A stretch of 64,000 bases of DNA from assembly GCF_000429005.1 (NCBI RefSeq), contig NZ_AUBA01000010.1, forward strand, positions 81,922-145,921, written 5' to 3'. Position numbers and translations under genes: made by a program. Source of the stretch: Novosphingobium acidiphilum DSM 19966 (GTDB lineage Bacteria; Pseudomonadota; Alphaproteobacteria; Sphingomonadales; Sphingomonadaceae). Shown piece after piece: positions 1 to 11,051 of the stretch (positions are counted from its first letter, which is position 1; the number at the start of each line of letters is the position of its first letter). The notes below the pieces were generated by a model. That model searched no databases, was not told the origin of the DNA, and saw nothing but the letters and a program-made list of their open reading frames with translations.

Positions 1-3354
<3,354 letters not shown>

Positions 3355-3363
3355 ACCCGATAA

Positions 3364-3384
3364 CCCCCCGCCGCAGGCGGGGGG
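3364..3384 (+). other. GC-rich hairpin directly behind rpoC
   Basis: Perfect 9-bp stem, CCCCCCGCC (3364-3372) with GGCGGGGGG (3376-3384), 3-nt loop, extended by AA/TT. It has no T-tract, so it is probably an mRNA 3' stabiliser or pause element rather than the terminator itself. Confidence 0.55.
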
Positions 3385-3440
3385 TTGGGCACCGCTGTCC
3401 GACGCCCGAGGCGTTGCCCACCGGTTGTTCGATCCAAACA

Positions 3441-3477
3441 AAAAGCCGCTGCCGGATCATCCGGCAGCGGCCTTTTT
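3441..3477. terminator. Bidirectional intrinsic terminator between rpoC and the TM2 gene
   Basis: An 11-bp perfect stem, GCCGCTGCCGG (3445-3455) with its complement at 3461-3471, 5-nt loop, flanked by an A-tract on the left (3440-3444) and a T-tract on the right (3473-3477). It can end the rpoC transcript on the plus strand and the convergent TM2 transcript on the minus strand. Confidence 0.85.
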
Positions 3478-3518
3478 GTTGGCGTCCGGCATGGTACCGG
3501 CCCGCAGCTTGGTACAAT

Positions 3519-3857
3519 TCAGCCGTTTGCGAGCGCTTGCAGGGTGAACTGGCTACGCAGCACTTCGACGCGTTCGCGCACGATGCCGGGGATCAGAAAC
3601 AGATCCACGAACGCCCAGATCCCGGTCACGATCAATCCGACAAGCGTGATGCTCAAAACAACGAAGGCAATGCCGGAACCGGTACGGCCCAGATAAAAAC
3701 GGTGCGCGCCAAACGGCCACAGGAAAAACCACAGCAGATAGGCCACGGCGACATTCGGCATCTGATTCGTAATCTTCTGCTCGATCAGCAGCCTTTGCAT
3801 GTCGTTCAAACGACCGCCCGCATTGCCCTGATCATATGCATAGTTGTCCGCCGACAT
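3519..3857 (-). CDS. TM2 domain-containing membrane protein
   Basis: 112-residue protein with the TM2 domain: a first membrane segment near residues 35-50, the family signature FGAHRFYLGR (49-58), and a second hydrophobic segment (60-92). TM2 proteins are small inner-membrane proteins of unknown role. I chose ATG 3857 because a GGGGGG ribosome-binding stretch lies just upstream; the frame could extend to a TTG at 3917, but that adds a glycine-rich leader without a ribosome site. It converges on rpoC and shares its terminator. The domain call is secure, the function is not known. Confidence 0.85.
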   Translation of the reverse strand: MSADNYAYDQGNAGGRLNDMQRLLIEQKITNQMPNVAVAYLLWFFLWPFGAHRFYLGRTGSGIAFVVLSITLVGLIVTGIWAFVDLFLIPGIVRERVEVLRSQFTLQALANG

Positions 3858-3973
3858 CGTGCCCCCCGCTGTTCGAACCGCGGCCGACACGCTGCCGCCG
3901 CGCATACCACCGGTCAAGCCATTTCAGGGACGAATGCGCATCCGCCCCTGCCCGCACGAGGTGCCTGGTCCGG

Positions 3974-4963
3974 TCATGCCCGGCGATGTTCACCCTTGAC
4001 CCAGCGCACGGTGCCCGAACTGGCGCGCATGACCACGCTTTCGGTGGTCAGCATGCCCGACCGGTGGCGCTTGACGCCCGCCAGCAGCGAACCGTCGGTC
4101 ACGCCGGTGGCGGCAAAGATGCAATCGCCTTTGGCCAGTTCCGTCAGGTCGTATTGCTTGTTGAGGTCGGTGATGCCCCACTTTTTGGCGCGGGCACGTT
4201 CGTCGTCGTTGCGGAACACCAGGCGACCCTTGAACTGGCCGCCTACGCAGCGCAGCGCGGCTGCGGCCAGCACGCCCTCGGGCGCGCCGCCCTGGCCGAT
4301 GTACAGGTCGATGCCGGTGTCTTCGTTGGTGGTGGCGATCACGCCGGCGACATCGCCATCGGGGATCAGCACAATGCCGCAGCCAAGGCCACGCAGTTCG
4401 GCGATGATGTCGGCGTGGCGCGTGCGATCGAGCACGCAGACGGTCAGGTCACCCGGCGCCACGCCTTTGGCAGTGGCCACGGCCGTGACGTTTTCGGTCA
4501 CCGATTTGTCGAGATCGATGATCCCCGCAGGATATCCGGGGCCGACCGCGATCTTGTCCATATAGACGTCGGGTGCGTTCAGCAGGCCGCCCTCTTCGGC
4601 AACGGCCAGCACTGCCAGCGCGTTGGGTCCGGCCTTGGCGGTGATGGTCGTGCCCTCAAGCGGGTCGAGCGCAATGTCGATCCTGGGGCCTTTGCCCGGG
4701 GCCAGACCGACCTTTTCGCCGATGAACAGCATCGGCGCTTCGTCACGTTCGCCTTCGCCGATCACCACGGTGCCATCCATGTACAATTCGTTGAGCGCGG
4801 CACGCATGGCTTCGACGGCGGCGGCATCGGCCGCCTTTTCATCGCCGCGGCCGATCAGTCTGGCGGCGCCGATGGCCGCAGCCTCGGTCACGCGGACCAT
4901 TTCGAGCACCAGAACGCGATCAAGGACATGAGACGGTGCGGGTTGTGCAATGGTTTCGGTCAC
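3974..4963 (-). CDS. glpX: Class II fructose-1,6-bisphosphatase
   Basis: Hydrolyses fructose-1,6-bisphosphate to fructose-6-phosphate in gluconeogenesis; cytosolic and metal dependent. The 329 residues match the GlpX family length. Visible family motifs are GEGERDEAPML (residues 69-79) and the metal-binding DPLEGT (100-105). The start is GTG 4961-4963, with AGGGA six bases upstream; the open frame runs farther 5' to 5116 but that part overlaps the divergent gene and has no family similarity. In sphingomonads glpX commonly neighbours homoserine dehydrogenase; here hom lies 590 bp away, separated by one divergent gene. Confidence 0.96.
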   Translation of the reverse strand: MTETIAQPAPSHVLDRVLVLEMVRVTEAAAIGAARLIGRGDEKAADAAAVEAMRAALNELYMDGTVVIGEGERDEAPMLFIGEKVGLAPGKGPRIDIALDPLEGTTITAKAGPNALAVLAVAEEGGLLNAPDVYMDKIAVGPGYPAGIIDLDKSVTENVTAVATAKGVAPGDLTVCVLDRTRHADIIAELRGLGCGIVLIPDGDVAGVIATTNEDTGIDLYIGQGGAPEGVLAAAALRCVGGQFKGRLVFRNDDERARAKKWGITDLNKQYDLTELAKGDCIFAATGVTDGSLLAGVKRHRSGMLTTESVVMRASSGTVRWVKGEHRRA

Positions 4964-5033
4964 TGTAGGTCCCTGCAATGGTGGGCGAGGATGATGGGCG
5001 TGCAGACGTATGCATTGCCCTAGACTGAGGAAG

Positions 5034-5543
5034 ATGGTCTTGTCGAGAGGTGCCCAACTCCTTCTTGCTGCGGCGCTTGTGGCGTTTGCGCCGGCCATTG
5101 CCCGCGGCCAGGCCACGCTGGACCAGATGCCGCCATTGCCGGCTGATCAGCCGGTACCGTCGTTGCCTGTAAACGTCGATGATGACATTCCCAAGGATGC
5201 CAACCTGGCGCAGCAAATTCTGGTCAGCCCGCGCGAGCCGCGCTGCGATGAAAACGGGCAGGTCGGCGGAATCACGGTGTGCGGCAAGAAAAAGGACAAT
5301 TCAAAGGATCGGCTGCCGATCACCGGCGAACTGAATTCGGCCACCGCCACCGATGACGGCGTGCCACGTGCGCCCGACGTGATGGGCAACCGGATTACCG
5401 GTCATTCGATCGGATTTCGCAGCTGTTTCCCCTCGGCGTGCCCCCCGGGCCTGTTGCCCGACATCAATTTCCGCATGCTGCCCGCCGCACCCGAGGGATC
5501 GGACGCAGACCGCATTGCCAAAGGCGAAATTCGCGGAAACTAG
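5034..5543 (+). CDS. Exported hypothetical protein with a VCG motif
   Basis: 169 residues if started at ATG 5034, which has GAGGA just upstream; an in-frame ATG at 5010 would add eight residues. The N-terminus is a clear signal peptide (basic start, LLLAAALVAFAPAIA core, cleavage near ARGQA). The mature part is proline-rich, then has cysteines at CDENGQ and in ITVCGKKK, followed by a basic run and DRLP. I recall this 'I-V-V-C-G, basic, R-L-P' pattern from several exported sphingomonad proteins of unknown function. Two more cysteines lie in a SCFPSACPPG segment, so disulfides are likely. It is wedged between divergent glpX and convergent hom. No function is proposed. Confidence 0.75.
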   Translation: MVLSRGAQLLLAAALVAFAPAIARGQATLDQMPPLPADQPVPSLPVNVDDDIPKDANLAQQILVSPREPRCDENGQVGGITVCGKKKDNSKDRLPITGELNSATATDDGVPRAPDVMGNRITGHSIGFRSCFPSACPPGLLPDINFRMLPAAPEGSDADRIAKGEIRGN

Positions 5544-5553
5544 GGTCCGGACC

Positions 5554-6870
5554 CTAATCTTCGAGGATGTGCATCACCAACGGCGGTTCGGCCAGCGCGG
5601 GCGATCCGTCGAGCAGGCGCATCGCCTCGACAATCCCGCTTTCGGGGCCGTGGTGGGTCACCAGCGAAACCAGCGCGCGCGATTCGCCGGCGACTTCGAC
5701 CCGGCCCTTCTGGATCAGGCTTTCGATCGACACCCCGGCATCGCGCATTGCGGCGGCAATCTCGGCCAGCGTGCCCGGACGGTCGGCCACGGTAAAGCGC
5801 AGATAGGCCTTGCCCGTGCGGTGGCCGCTGTCGGCGGGCGGCGCCGGTTCCAGTTCGGCTGCGGGAATCGAAAACGGCGCGCCGATGTCGCCGCGGGCGA
5901 TATCGATCAGATCGGCGACCACCGCGCTGGCGGTGGGGCCATCGCCCGCGCCCGCGCCCTGAAACAGCAGGCGCCCCACGAAATTGCCTTCGGCCACCAC
6001 CGCATTGGTCGCACCGTCGACATGCGCCAGCGGATGATCGCGATGCACCAGGTGCGGATGCACGCGTTGAAACAGCCGGGTCTGGCCTGTGGCATCGGTT
6101 TCGACATCGGCCATGCCGATCAGGCGGATGTAATAGCCCAGCGCGTCGGCCTGGGCGATATCTGCGGCGAGCACGCGGCGGATGCCGGTCACGTCGACCG
6201 CGCCGAAGTCGATCGTCGTGCCGAACGCGATCGAGGCAAGGATCGACAGCTTGTGCGCCGCATCGATGCCGTCGATGTCGAAACTCGGGTCGCTTTCGGC
6301 AAAGCCTTTGGCCTGCGCCTCGGCCAGCACATCGGCAAAATCGCGGCCGGTGTCTTCCATCGTCGACAGGATGTAATTGCAGGTGCCGTTCAGGATGCCG
6401 TAGACCCGGTGGATATGGTTGGCGGCTGCGCCTTCCTTCAGGCCCTTGATCACCGGAATTCCGCCGGCCACCGCTGCTTCGAAACGCAGCGCGCAATGCG
6501 CGGCTTCGGCGCGTTTGGCCAGTTCCAGCCCGTGGTGGGCGATCATCGCCTTGTTCGCGGTGACCAGGCCCTTGCCGGCCTCGAACGTGGTGCGCGCCAG
6601 CGCCAGCGCCGGACCATCGGCGCCGCCGACCAGTTCCACCACCACATCGACATCGTCGCGTTCGCCCAGGATGACCATGTCGTCCTCCCACGCATAACGT
6701 GTGGCGTCGAACCCGCGATTCTTGCCCCGGTTGCGCGCGCTGATCGCGGTGATCCGGATCGGGCGGCCTGCGCGCCGCGCGATCAGATCGGCGTTGGCCT
6801 CGATCAGCCGGACAACGCCGCCGCCGACAGTGCCAAGTCCGGCCAGCGCAATGCGCAAAGGTTCGCTCAT
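5554..6870 (-). CDS. hom: Homoserine dehydrogenase
   Basis: Reduces aspartate semialdehyde to homoserine with NAD(P)H, the branch point to threonine, methionine and isoleucine. The 438 residues show a Rossmann loop GLGTVGGG (11-18), TANKA (104-108), NGTCNY (161-166), the catalytic-core DAAHKL (203-208), and a C-terminal ACT domain starting near residue 355 (KAYLRFTVADRPGTLAEIA), so threonine feedback is likely. ATG 6870 has GGGGA upstream. The next minus-strand gene upstream ends 84 bp away, so the two may be cotranscribed. Confidence 0.97.
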   Translation of the reverse strand: MSEPLRIALAGLGTVGGGVVRLIEANADLIARRAGRPIRITAISARNRGKNRGFDATRYAWEDDMVILGERDDVDVVVELVGGADGPALALARTTFEAGKGLVTANKAMIAHHGLELAKRAEAAHCALRFEAAVAGGIPVIKGLKEGAAANHIHRVYGILNGTCNYILSTMEDTGRDFADVLAEAQAKGFAESDPSFDIDGIDAAHKLSILASIAFGTTIDFGAVDVTGIRRVLAADIAQADALGYYIRLIGMADVETDATGQTRLFQRVHPHLVHRDHPLAHVDGATNAVVAEGNFVGRLLFQGAGAGDGPTASAVVADLIDIARGDIGAPFSIPAAELEPAPPADSGHRTGKAYLRFTVADRPGTLAEIAAAMRDAGVSIESLIQKGRVEVAGESRALVSLVTHHGPESGIVEAMRLLDGSPALAEPPLVMHILED

Positions 6871-6953
6871 GATATCCCCGTTCGGGCCGCAACAGGCGGC
6901 CTGTTCGTCACGGCCTTAGAACATGGCGCAAAAAAGAGGGAAGGCTTTTCATG

Positions 6954-7877
6954 CTAGGGCTGCCGGTTGCGCCGGCACGGGCCCAGGTCGCGCAGCACCA
7001 GCACGTAATCCTCTTCGGCGATGCGTTTGTCGGCCTCGGTGTCCGAAATCGACGCGCGCGCCGGCACCCCGGCAGGAAGGAAGCACGCCAGGCGATACCA
7101 CGCCAGCGTTTCGGGACGCGGCGGCTGTGCGGCCTGATCGACGATCTCGCTGAAACTGACGCCCCAGCGCGTGGGCTCGCCCGGGCGGCGCACCACCGAG
7201 ATCGACACCGGCTTGCCGCTGTCGGTGGCGAAAAAGAACTGGGTTTCGCCCTCGCCGGTCAGATTGCCGGGCACGTGCAGCGCCTCGCGCAGGGTGGTGA
7301 TCCGTGGTGGCGCGTCGGGGCTGATCAGATCGGTCAGGATCGTTCGCACCCGGGTATCGAGATCCGGGCTCCACGCAAACATCGTGTCCGCCGCGGTCAG
7401 CCGCAACTCGCCCGGCTTGCCCGGCACGACGCTGCCGAACACCAGGACTTGCGTCTTGGTCAGTTTGGGCACCTTGCCATTGGCGTCAAGCGGCACGTCG
7501 GCAAGATAGCGCAGCGATTCGCCCAGATCCGGCCCCACCAGGAGGGCATTGGTCTGCGCCTCGATATAAAGGCGGGCAAAACCCGGTTTCAGGCCTGGCG
7601 ATTCTTCGGGCTTCAGGCGGATCTGGCGATGCACCGTCGCGCGCACCACCACCGGACTGTTCTGGGCCAGATCGACCAGATCGGCATAGCTTTGTCCGGC
7701 CATGTCACGCGGCCCGGTCACCCCCGATTCGGGGGGCATGGGGGCAGCGCTCAACGTGCCCGCGGTGGCGGAATCCTGCGCATTGCGCGCGTTGGCAGCG
7801 GGGATCGCCAGAATGATGGCAAGGCCCGCGATCAATGCGCGGCATGCTTCGGGCGGGCGGCGATAGGGATTTGACAT
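6954..7877 (-). CDS. Exported hypothetical protein
   Basis: 307 residues from ATG 7877, which has AGGA seven bases upstream; the longer open frame to 8081 is rejected because this start gives a good signal peptide (residues 1-32, ending AANARNAQ). The mature protein is soluble with mixed alpha/beta character and a C-terminal pair of cysteines (YRLACFLPAG and DLGPCRRN). I recognise no catalytic motif. It precedes hom by 84 bp on the same strand. It looks like a conserved sphingomonad periplasmic protein, but that is an inference from its style. Confidence 0.75.
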   Translation of the reverse strand: MSNPYRRPPEACRALIAGLAIILAIPAANARNAQDSATAGTLSAAPMPPESGVTGPRDMAGQSYADLVDLAQNSPVVVRATVHRQIRLKPEESPGLKPGFARLYIEAQTNALLVGPDLGESLRYLADVPLDANGKVPKLTKTQVLVFGSVVPGKPGELRLTAADTMFAWSPDLDTRVRTILTDLISPDAPPRITTLREALHVPGNLTGEGETQFFFATDSGKPVSISVVRRPGEPTRWGVSFSEIVDQAAQPPRPETLAWYRLACFLPAGVPARASISDTEADKRIAEEDYVLVLRDLGPCRRNRQP

Positions 7878-8247
7878 CGTATGGTCCTGATGGGTTGGCA
7901 TGCCGTTGGACACTGCCGCAAGGGGTGTGAGGAAGGCAATCTTTCGTGAATCAGGTGTGAACCGATAAAGGAATTGCGCGGCCCCACCTTCGGCGTTAAG
8001 GATCGGCCTCGATCGGGCAGACCTTATAACAAATGCCTGACGAATGCTGCCACCGGGCCTTGTCGCGCTTCCTTGCCGCATGGGTCAGGGGTCGGCGGAC
8101 CGGGTTGCCGGCAGGGTGGAAAGAAATCGCTGGATTGGCCAGACGGGTGGGACGGTGATTCCGCCTTAGGCTCCGTCTTGACTTTTGTCGCGTGGAGAGA
8201 TCCATGTGCCCGGGGTCATGAGGAAGATCATGGAGTAAAGAAGCTGA
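7878..8247. promoter_or_regulatory. Divergent intergenic region upstream of tonB
   Basis: A 370-bp gap between the minus-strand exported protein and tonB with no convincing coding sequence. On the plus strand a TTGACT at 8178-8183 with a 17-bp spacer leads to a poor -10 (TCCATG, 8201-8206), giving a short leader before tonB ATG 8248. I see no clear Fur box by eye. Confidence 0.4.
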
Positions 8248-8910
8248 ATGGCTTACGCTGACCAACAGATGAGCGGTAACAAGATCACCGCGCTCATCGT
8301 CGTTGCTCTTCTTCATGTTGTTGTCGGCTACGCGCTGATCTCCGGACTCGCGTACTCGGCCTTCAAGAAGATCAAGGAGGTGGCAACCGCGGTCAAGATT
8401 GACCCGGACAAGCCGCCGCCACCACCGCCGCCGCCACCGCCGAAGTCGGAGATTCCTCCGCCTCCGCCGATTGTGGCGCCGCCTCCGGCTATGAACGTGC
8501 CCAATCTTTCGCCGCCGATGGAAACGGTCCGGGAATCCCCGCCGTTGCCGCCGACTCCGACTGCACAACCTGCACCGATCCATACAGAAGCGCCGCCGGC
8601 CAAGCCGTGCGCTGCGAAACCGGCTGCGCCAAAAGGCCGTCCGGGCGAATGGGCTTCGGACAACGATTACCCGACTCGGGCACTCCAGCTTGGTCAGGAA
8701 GGCGTTACCGGCTTCCGTCTGAGCGTTGGCTCCGATGGCAAGGTATCTGCTTGCGATATCACCAGGTCCAGCGGCAGCCCCGAACTGGACAAGACCACCT
8801 GCGATCTGATGCGGCGCCGCGCGCGCTTCACTCCGGCCGCAGACTGTGATGGCAACCCGGCCACCGGCGCCTACCCGAGTTCGGTTCGCTGGCAGATTCC
8901 GAAGGACTGA
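8248..8910 (+). CDS. tonB: TonB family energy-transducing protein
   Basis: Transmits proton-motive force from the ExbB/ExbD motor to outer-membrane receptors. 220 residues: a short cytosolic start, one membrane anchor (about 13-35), a proline-rich periplasmic spacer (about 53-125, including a ten-proline run), and a C-terminal TonB domain (about 135-217) ending SSVRWQIPKD. There are cysteines in the spacer and three in the C-terminal domain (SACD, KTTCDL, AADCDG), so disulfides are possible. First gene of a tonB-exbB-exbD-exbD operon. The family call is secure; which receptors it serves is not visible. Confidence 0.93.
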   Translation: MAYADQQMSGNKITALIVVALLHVVVGYALISGLAYSAFKKIKEVATAVKIDPDKPPPPPPPPPPKSEIPPPPPIVAPPPAMNVPNLSPPMETVRESPPLPPTPTAQPAPIHTEAPPAKPCAAKPAAPKGRPGEWASDNDYPTRALQLGQEGVTGFRLSVGSDGKVSACDITRSSGSPELDKTTCDLMRRRARFTPAADCDGNPATGAYPSSVRWQIPKD

Positions 8911-9009
8911 TCGCGACAGCGTGTCGCCACACCCTTCGGTCCTGCCGGACCACCCATTCAATGCCCAGATTTCAGCCCTTTTTACGCATTCTTGAGAGGA
9001 AGATCGTCA

Positions 9010-9777
9010 ATGCTCATTCAGACGCTCGCAGCTGCGGCCAGTGCAGCGCCGCAGAACAAGTTTGGTCTTGTGGAAGTCCTGTTCCCCGGCGGCAAGCCGA
9101 ACTGGATTCCGCTCACCACTTTCACGATCCTCGCGATCATGTCGTTCGGTTCGTTCTTCATCCTGTTCACCAAGTATGCTGAACAGTCGAAGATCATGGG
9201 TCAGTACAAGAACGGCGTTGCCAATTTCTGGCGCGCAGCCACCCTCAAGGAAGGTGCTGCCAAGCTGGAAAAGAACAGCGCATGGCGCCAGATCGTCGAC
9301 GACGGGATCCAGGCTGAAGACCAGACCACCAAGCTGGTCGACCAGACCGAAGCCCACGACTGGCTGCATGGTTCGCTTGCCCGTTCGGAAGCATCGATCA
9401 ACGCCCGTCTCGCCGGTGGCCTGCCGTTCCTGGCAACCGTGGGCGCGACGGCTCCGTTCATCGGTCTGTTCGGGACCGTGGTCGGGATCTATGGCGCGCT
9501 GATCAACATCGGCCTGGCCGGTTCGGCTTCGATCGACAAGGTCGCAGGCCCCGTCGGTGAAGCGCTCATCATGACCGCACTCGGTCTGCTCGTCGCGGTT
9601 CCCGCCGTGCTTGCCTACAACTACCTGCAGGCACGCAACAAGCGTATCGCCGAACTGCTGACCGGTTTCAGCACCGACGTGCTGGCGAACATCGCTTCGC
9701 ACGGTGCGGTCAAGCCGGCCCTGCCGGTTGCTGCTGCGCCCAAGCCTGCTGCTCCGGCACCTGCCGCGAAGAAGTAA
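9010..9777 (+). CDS. exbB: MotA/TolQ/ExbB proton channel family protein
   Basis: Inner-membrane scaffold of the proton-driven TonB motor. 255 residues with a first membrane helix at about 33-53 and the conserved channel pair (about 135-200), including TVGATAPFIGLFGTVVGIYG and a second helix before an alanine/proline-rich tail. I chose ATG 9010 because GAGAGGA lies nine bases upstream; the in-frame codon at 8992 is inside that ribosome site. It sits 99 bp behind tonB and before two exbD genes, which marks it as ExbB rather than TolQ. Confidence 0.93.
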   Translation: MLIQTLAAAASAAPQNKFGLVEVLFPGGKPNWIPLTTFTILAIMSFGSFFILFTKYAEQSKIMGQYKNGVANFWRAATLKEGAAKLEKNSAWRQIVDDGIQAEDQTTKLVDQTEAHDWLHGSLARSEASINARLAGGLPFLATVGATAPFIGLFGTVVGIYGALINIGLAGSASIDKVAGPVGEALIMTALGLLVAVPAVLAYNYLQARNKRIAELLTGFSTDVLANIASHGAVKPALPVAAAPKPAAPAPAAKK

Positions 9778-9790
9778 GTACCAACACCGG

Positions 9791-9812
9791 GGCCGGCCCT
9801 GTCGGGCCGGCC
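9791..9812 (+). other. Intra-operon hairpin between exbB and exbD
   Basis: Perfect 9-bp GC stem, GGCCGGCCC (9791-9799) with GGGCCGGCC (9804-9812), 4-nt loop, no T-tract. Its place between exbB and exbD suggests an mRNA stabiliser or stoichiometry element, not a terminator. Confidence 0.45.
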
Positions 9813-9888
9813 CTGTCCGGAAACGCGCGTGGGATGGCGAGATCATTCAACCCGTTCCACGCGGGGCAACTCGGATAGGATTTAACCA

Positions 9889-10416
9889 ATGGCAATGTCT
9901 GTAGGCGGCGGCGGCGAAGAACGCCCGATGTCGGACATCAATACCACGCCGCTCGTGGACGTGATGCTCGTGCTGCTGATCATCTTCCTCATTGCGGTTC
10001 CGGTGGCTATCCAGACCGTCGAAAAGCTGAAAGTGCCTATCCTGAAGTCCGAAGAGACCCAGGACAAGTCTGAAAACCTTCAGCTCGCCGTGGTCTCGAC
10101 CGATGCCGCCGGGCGCAGCCCGAAACAGCCCGGATACCAGGGGTCTTCCCCGACCGGCCAGTGCCGTGTCTATGTCAACAACACCACGCCTGTTGACAAC
10201 AACGAGCTGTACAAGGCTGCCTATGACCGGCTTGACGCCATCGTGAAGCGCGAAGGCGGTGCGGCCAATATGGATCCGGAAAAGGTTCCAGAGGTGCACA
10301 TCCGCGGTGACGCCCACGTTCCGTGGAAGTGCATTGCAGGCGCCATCTACAACGTGCAGATCGCGGGCTATCCCAAGGTCGGCTTCATCTCGACCCCGAT
10401 CGATCCGAATCCATAA
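9889..10416 (+). CDS. exbD: ExbD family biopolymer transport protein (first copy)
   Basis: Proton-carrying partner of ExbB. 175 residues, longer than the usual 130-145. The single N-terminal membrane helix holds the essential aspartate in TPLVDVMLVLLIIF. The periplasmic domain carries an insertion with two cysteines (GQCRVYV and PWKCIAG) that could pair. AGGA lies nine bases before ATG 9889. It is followed 78 bp later by a second exbD, the arrangement seen in other tonB-exbB-exbD-exbD operons of Gram-negative bacteria. Confidence 0.92.
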   Translation: MAMSVGGGGEERPMSDINTTPLVDVMLVLLIIFLIAVPVAIQTVEKLKVPILKSEETQDKSENLQLAVVSTDAAGRSPKQPGYQGSSPTGQCRVYVNNTTPVDNNELYKAAYDRLDAIVKREGGAANMDPEKVPEVHIRGDAHVPWKCIAGAIYNVQIAGYPKVGFISTPIDPNP

Positions 10417-10494
10417 GCCAGACGGCTGACCCGTTTTCGGACAAGATCAAAGCGATCGCAGTGATCAAGTTTCACTGATCAAGGAGTACCACCC

Positions 10495-10929
10495 ATGGCA
10501 ATGAGCGGCGGCAAGGACGATGGTTCGCCGATGATGGAAATGAACACGACGCCGTTGATCGACGTCATGCTCGTTCTGCTCATCATGTTCATCATCACCA
10601 TCCCCGTGGCCACCCACTCGGTGAGCATCAATCTGCCCGCACCGGCACCGCCAACCAACGCGGTTGTCCATCCGGACAAGAACAAGCTGGTGCTGACGTC
10701 GGCCAATGTCATCATGTGGAATGGCAACACCATTTCGATGGGCAACCTTGTGTCCCTGCTGCAGGCGACCAAGGCACTGCCGGTCGAGCCGGAACTGCAG
10801 TTCCAGCCCGAACCGTATGCCAACTACGAAGAAGAGAACCGGGTCCTGAAGATCATCACCGATTCCAAGGTGACCAAGTTCGGCTTCGTCGGCAACGAGC
10901 AGTTTGCGACGTTTGGCAAGGCGCAGTAG
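10495..10929 (+). CDS. exbD: ExbD family biopolymer transport protein (second copy)
   Basis: 144 residues, usual ExbD length. The membrane helix holds the conserved aspartate in TPLIDVMLVLLIMF, and the start MAMSGGKDDGSPMMEMN resembles the first copy, so the pair arose by duplication. The periplasmic part lacks the cysteine-bearing insertion of the first copy. AAGGAG sits upstream of ATG 10495. Last gene of the operon; a strong terminator follows. Confidence 0.93.
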   Translation: MAMSGGKDDGSPMMEMNTTPLIDVMLVLLIMFIITIPVATHSVSINLPAPAPPTNAVVHPDKNKLVLTSANVIMWNGNTISMGNLVSLLQATKALPVEPELQFQPEPYANYEEENRVLKIITDSKVTKFGFVGNEQFATFGKAQ

Positions 10930-10996
10930 GCCTTAACGGCAAAGCACCCGCCAGTTCGCGCGCCGCAACGCGGGCGACCAGTGGGCACAACACACG

Positions 10997-11032
10997 AAAC
11001 GGGGGACAGGGCTTTGGCCTTGTCCCCCGTTT
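10997..11032. terminator. Bidirectional intrinsic terminator, tonB operon and helicase
   Basis: Stem AAACGGGGGACA (10997-11008) pairs fully with the segment 11021-11032, with an A-run on the left and T-run on the right. It serves the exbD end on the plus strand and the convergent helicase on the minus strand. Confidence 0.85.
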
Positions 11033-11051
11033 TGTATATCGGCGGATCAGG

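Noticed and set aside
5515..6957. 480-residue plus-strand frame over hom
   Set aside because: hom is complete on the other strand; this is its complement frame.
8328..8663. Glycine-rich minus-strand frame
   Set aside because: It is the complement of TonB's proline-rich spacer (CCG runs read as GGC).
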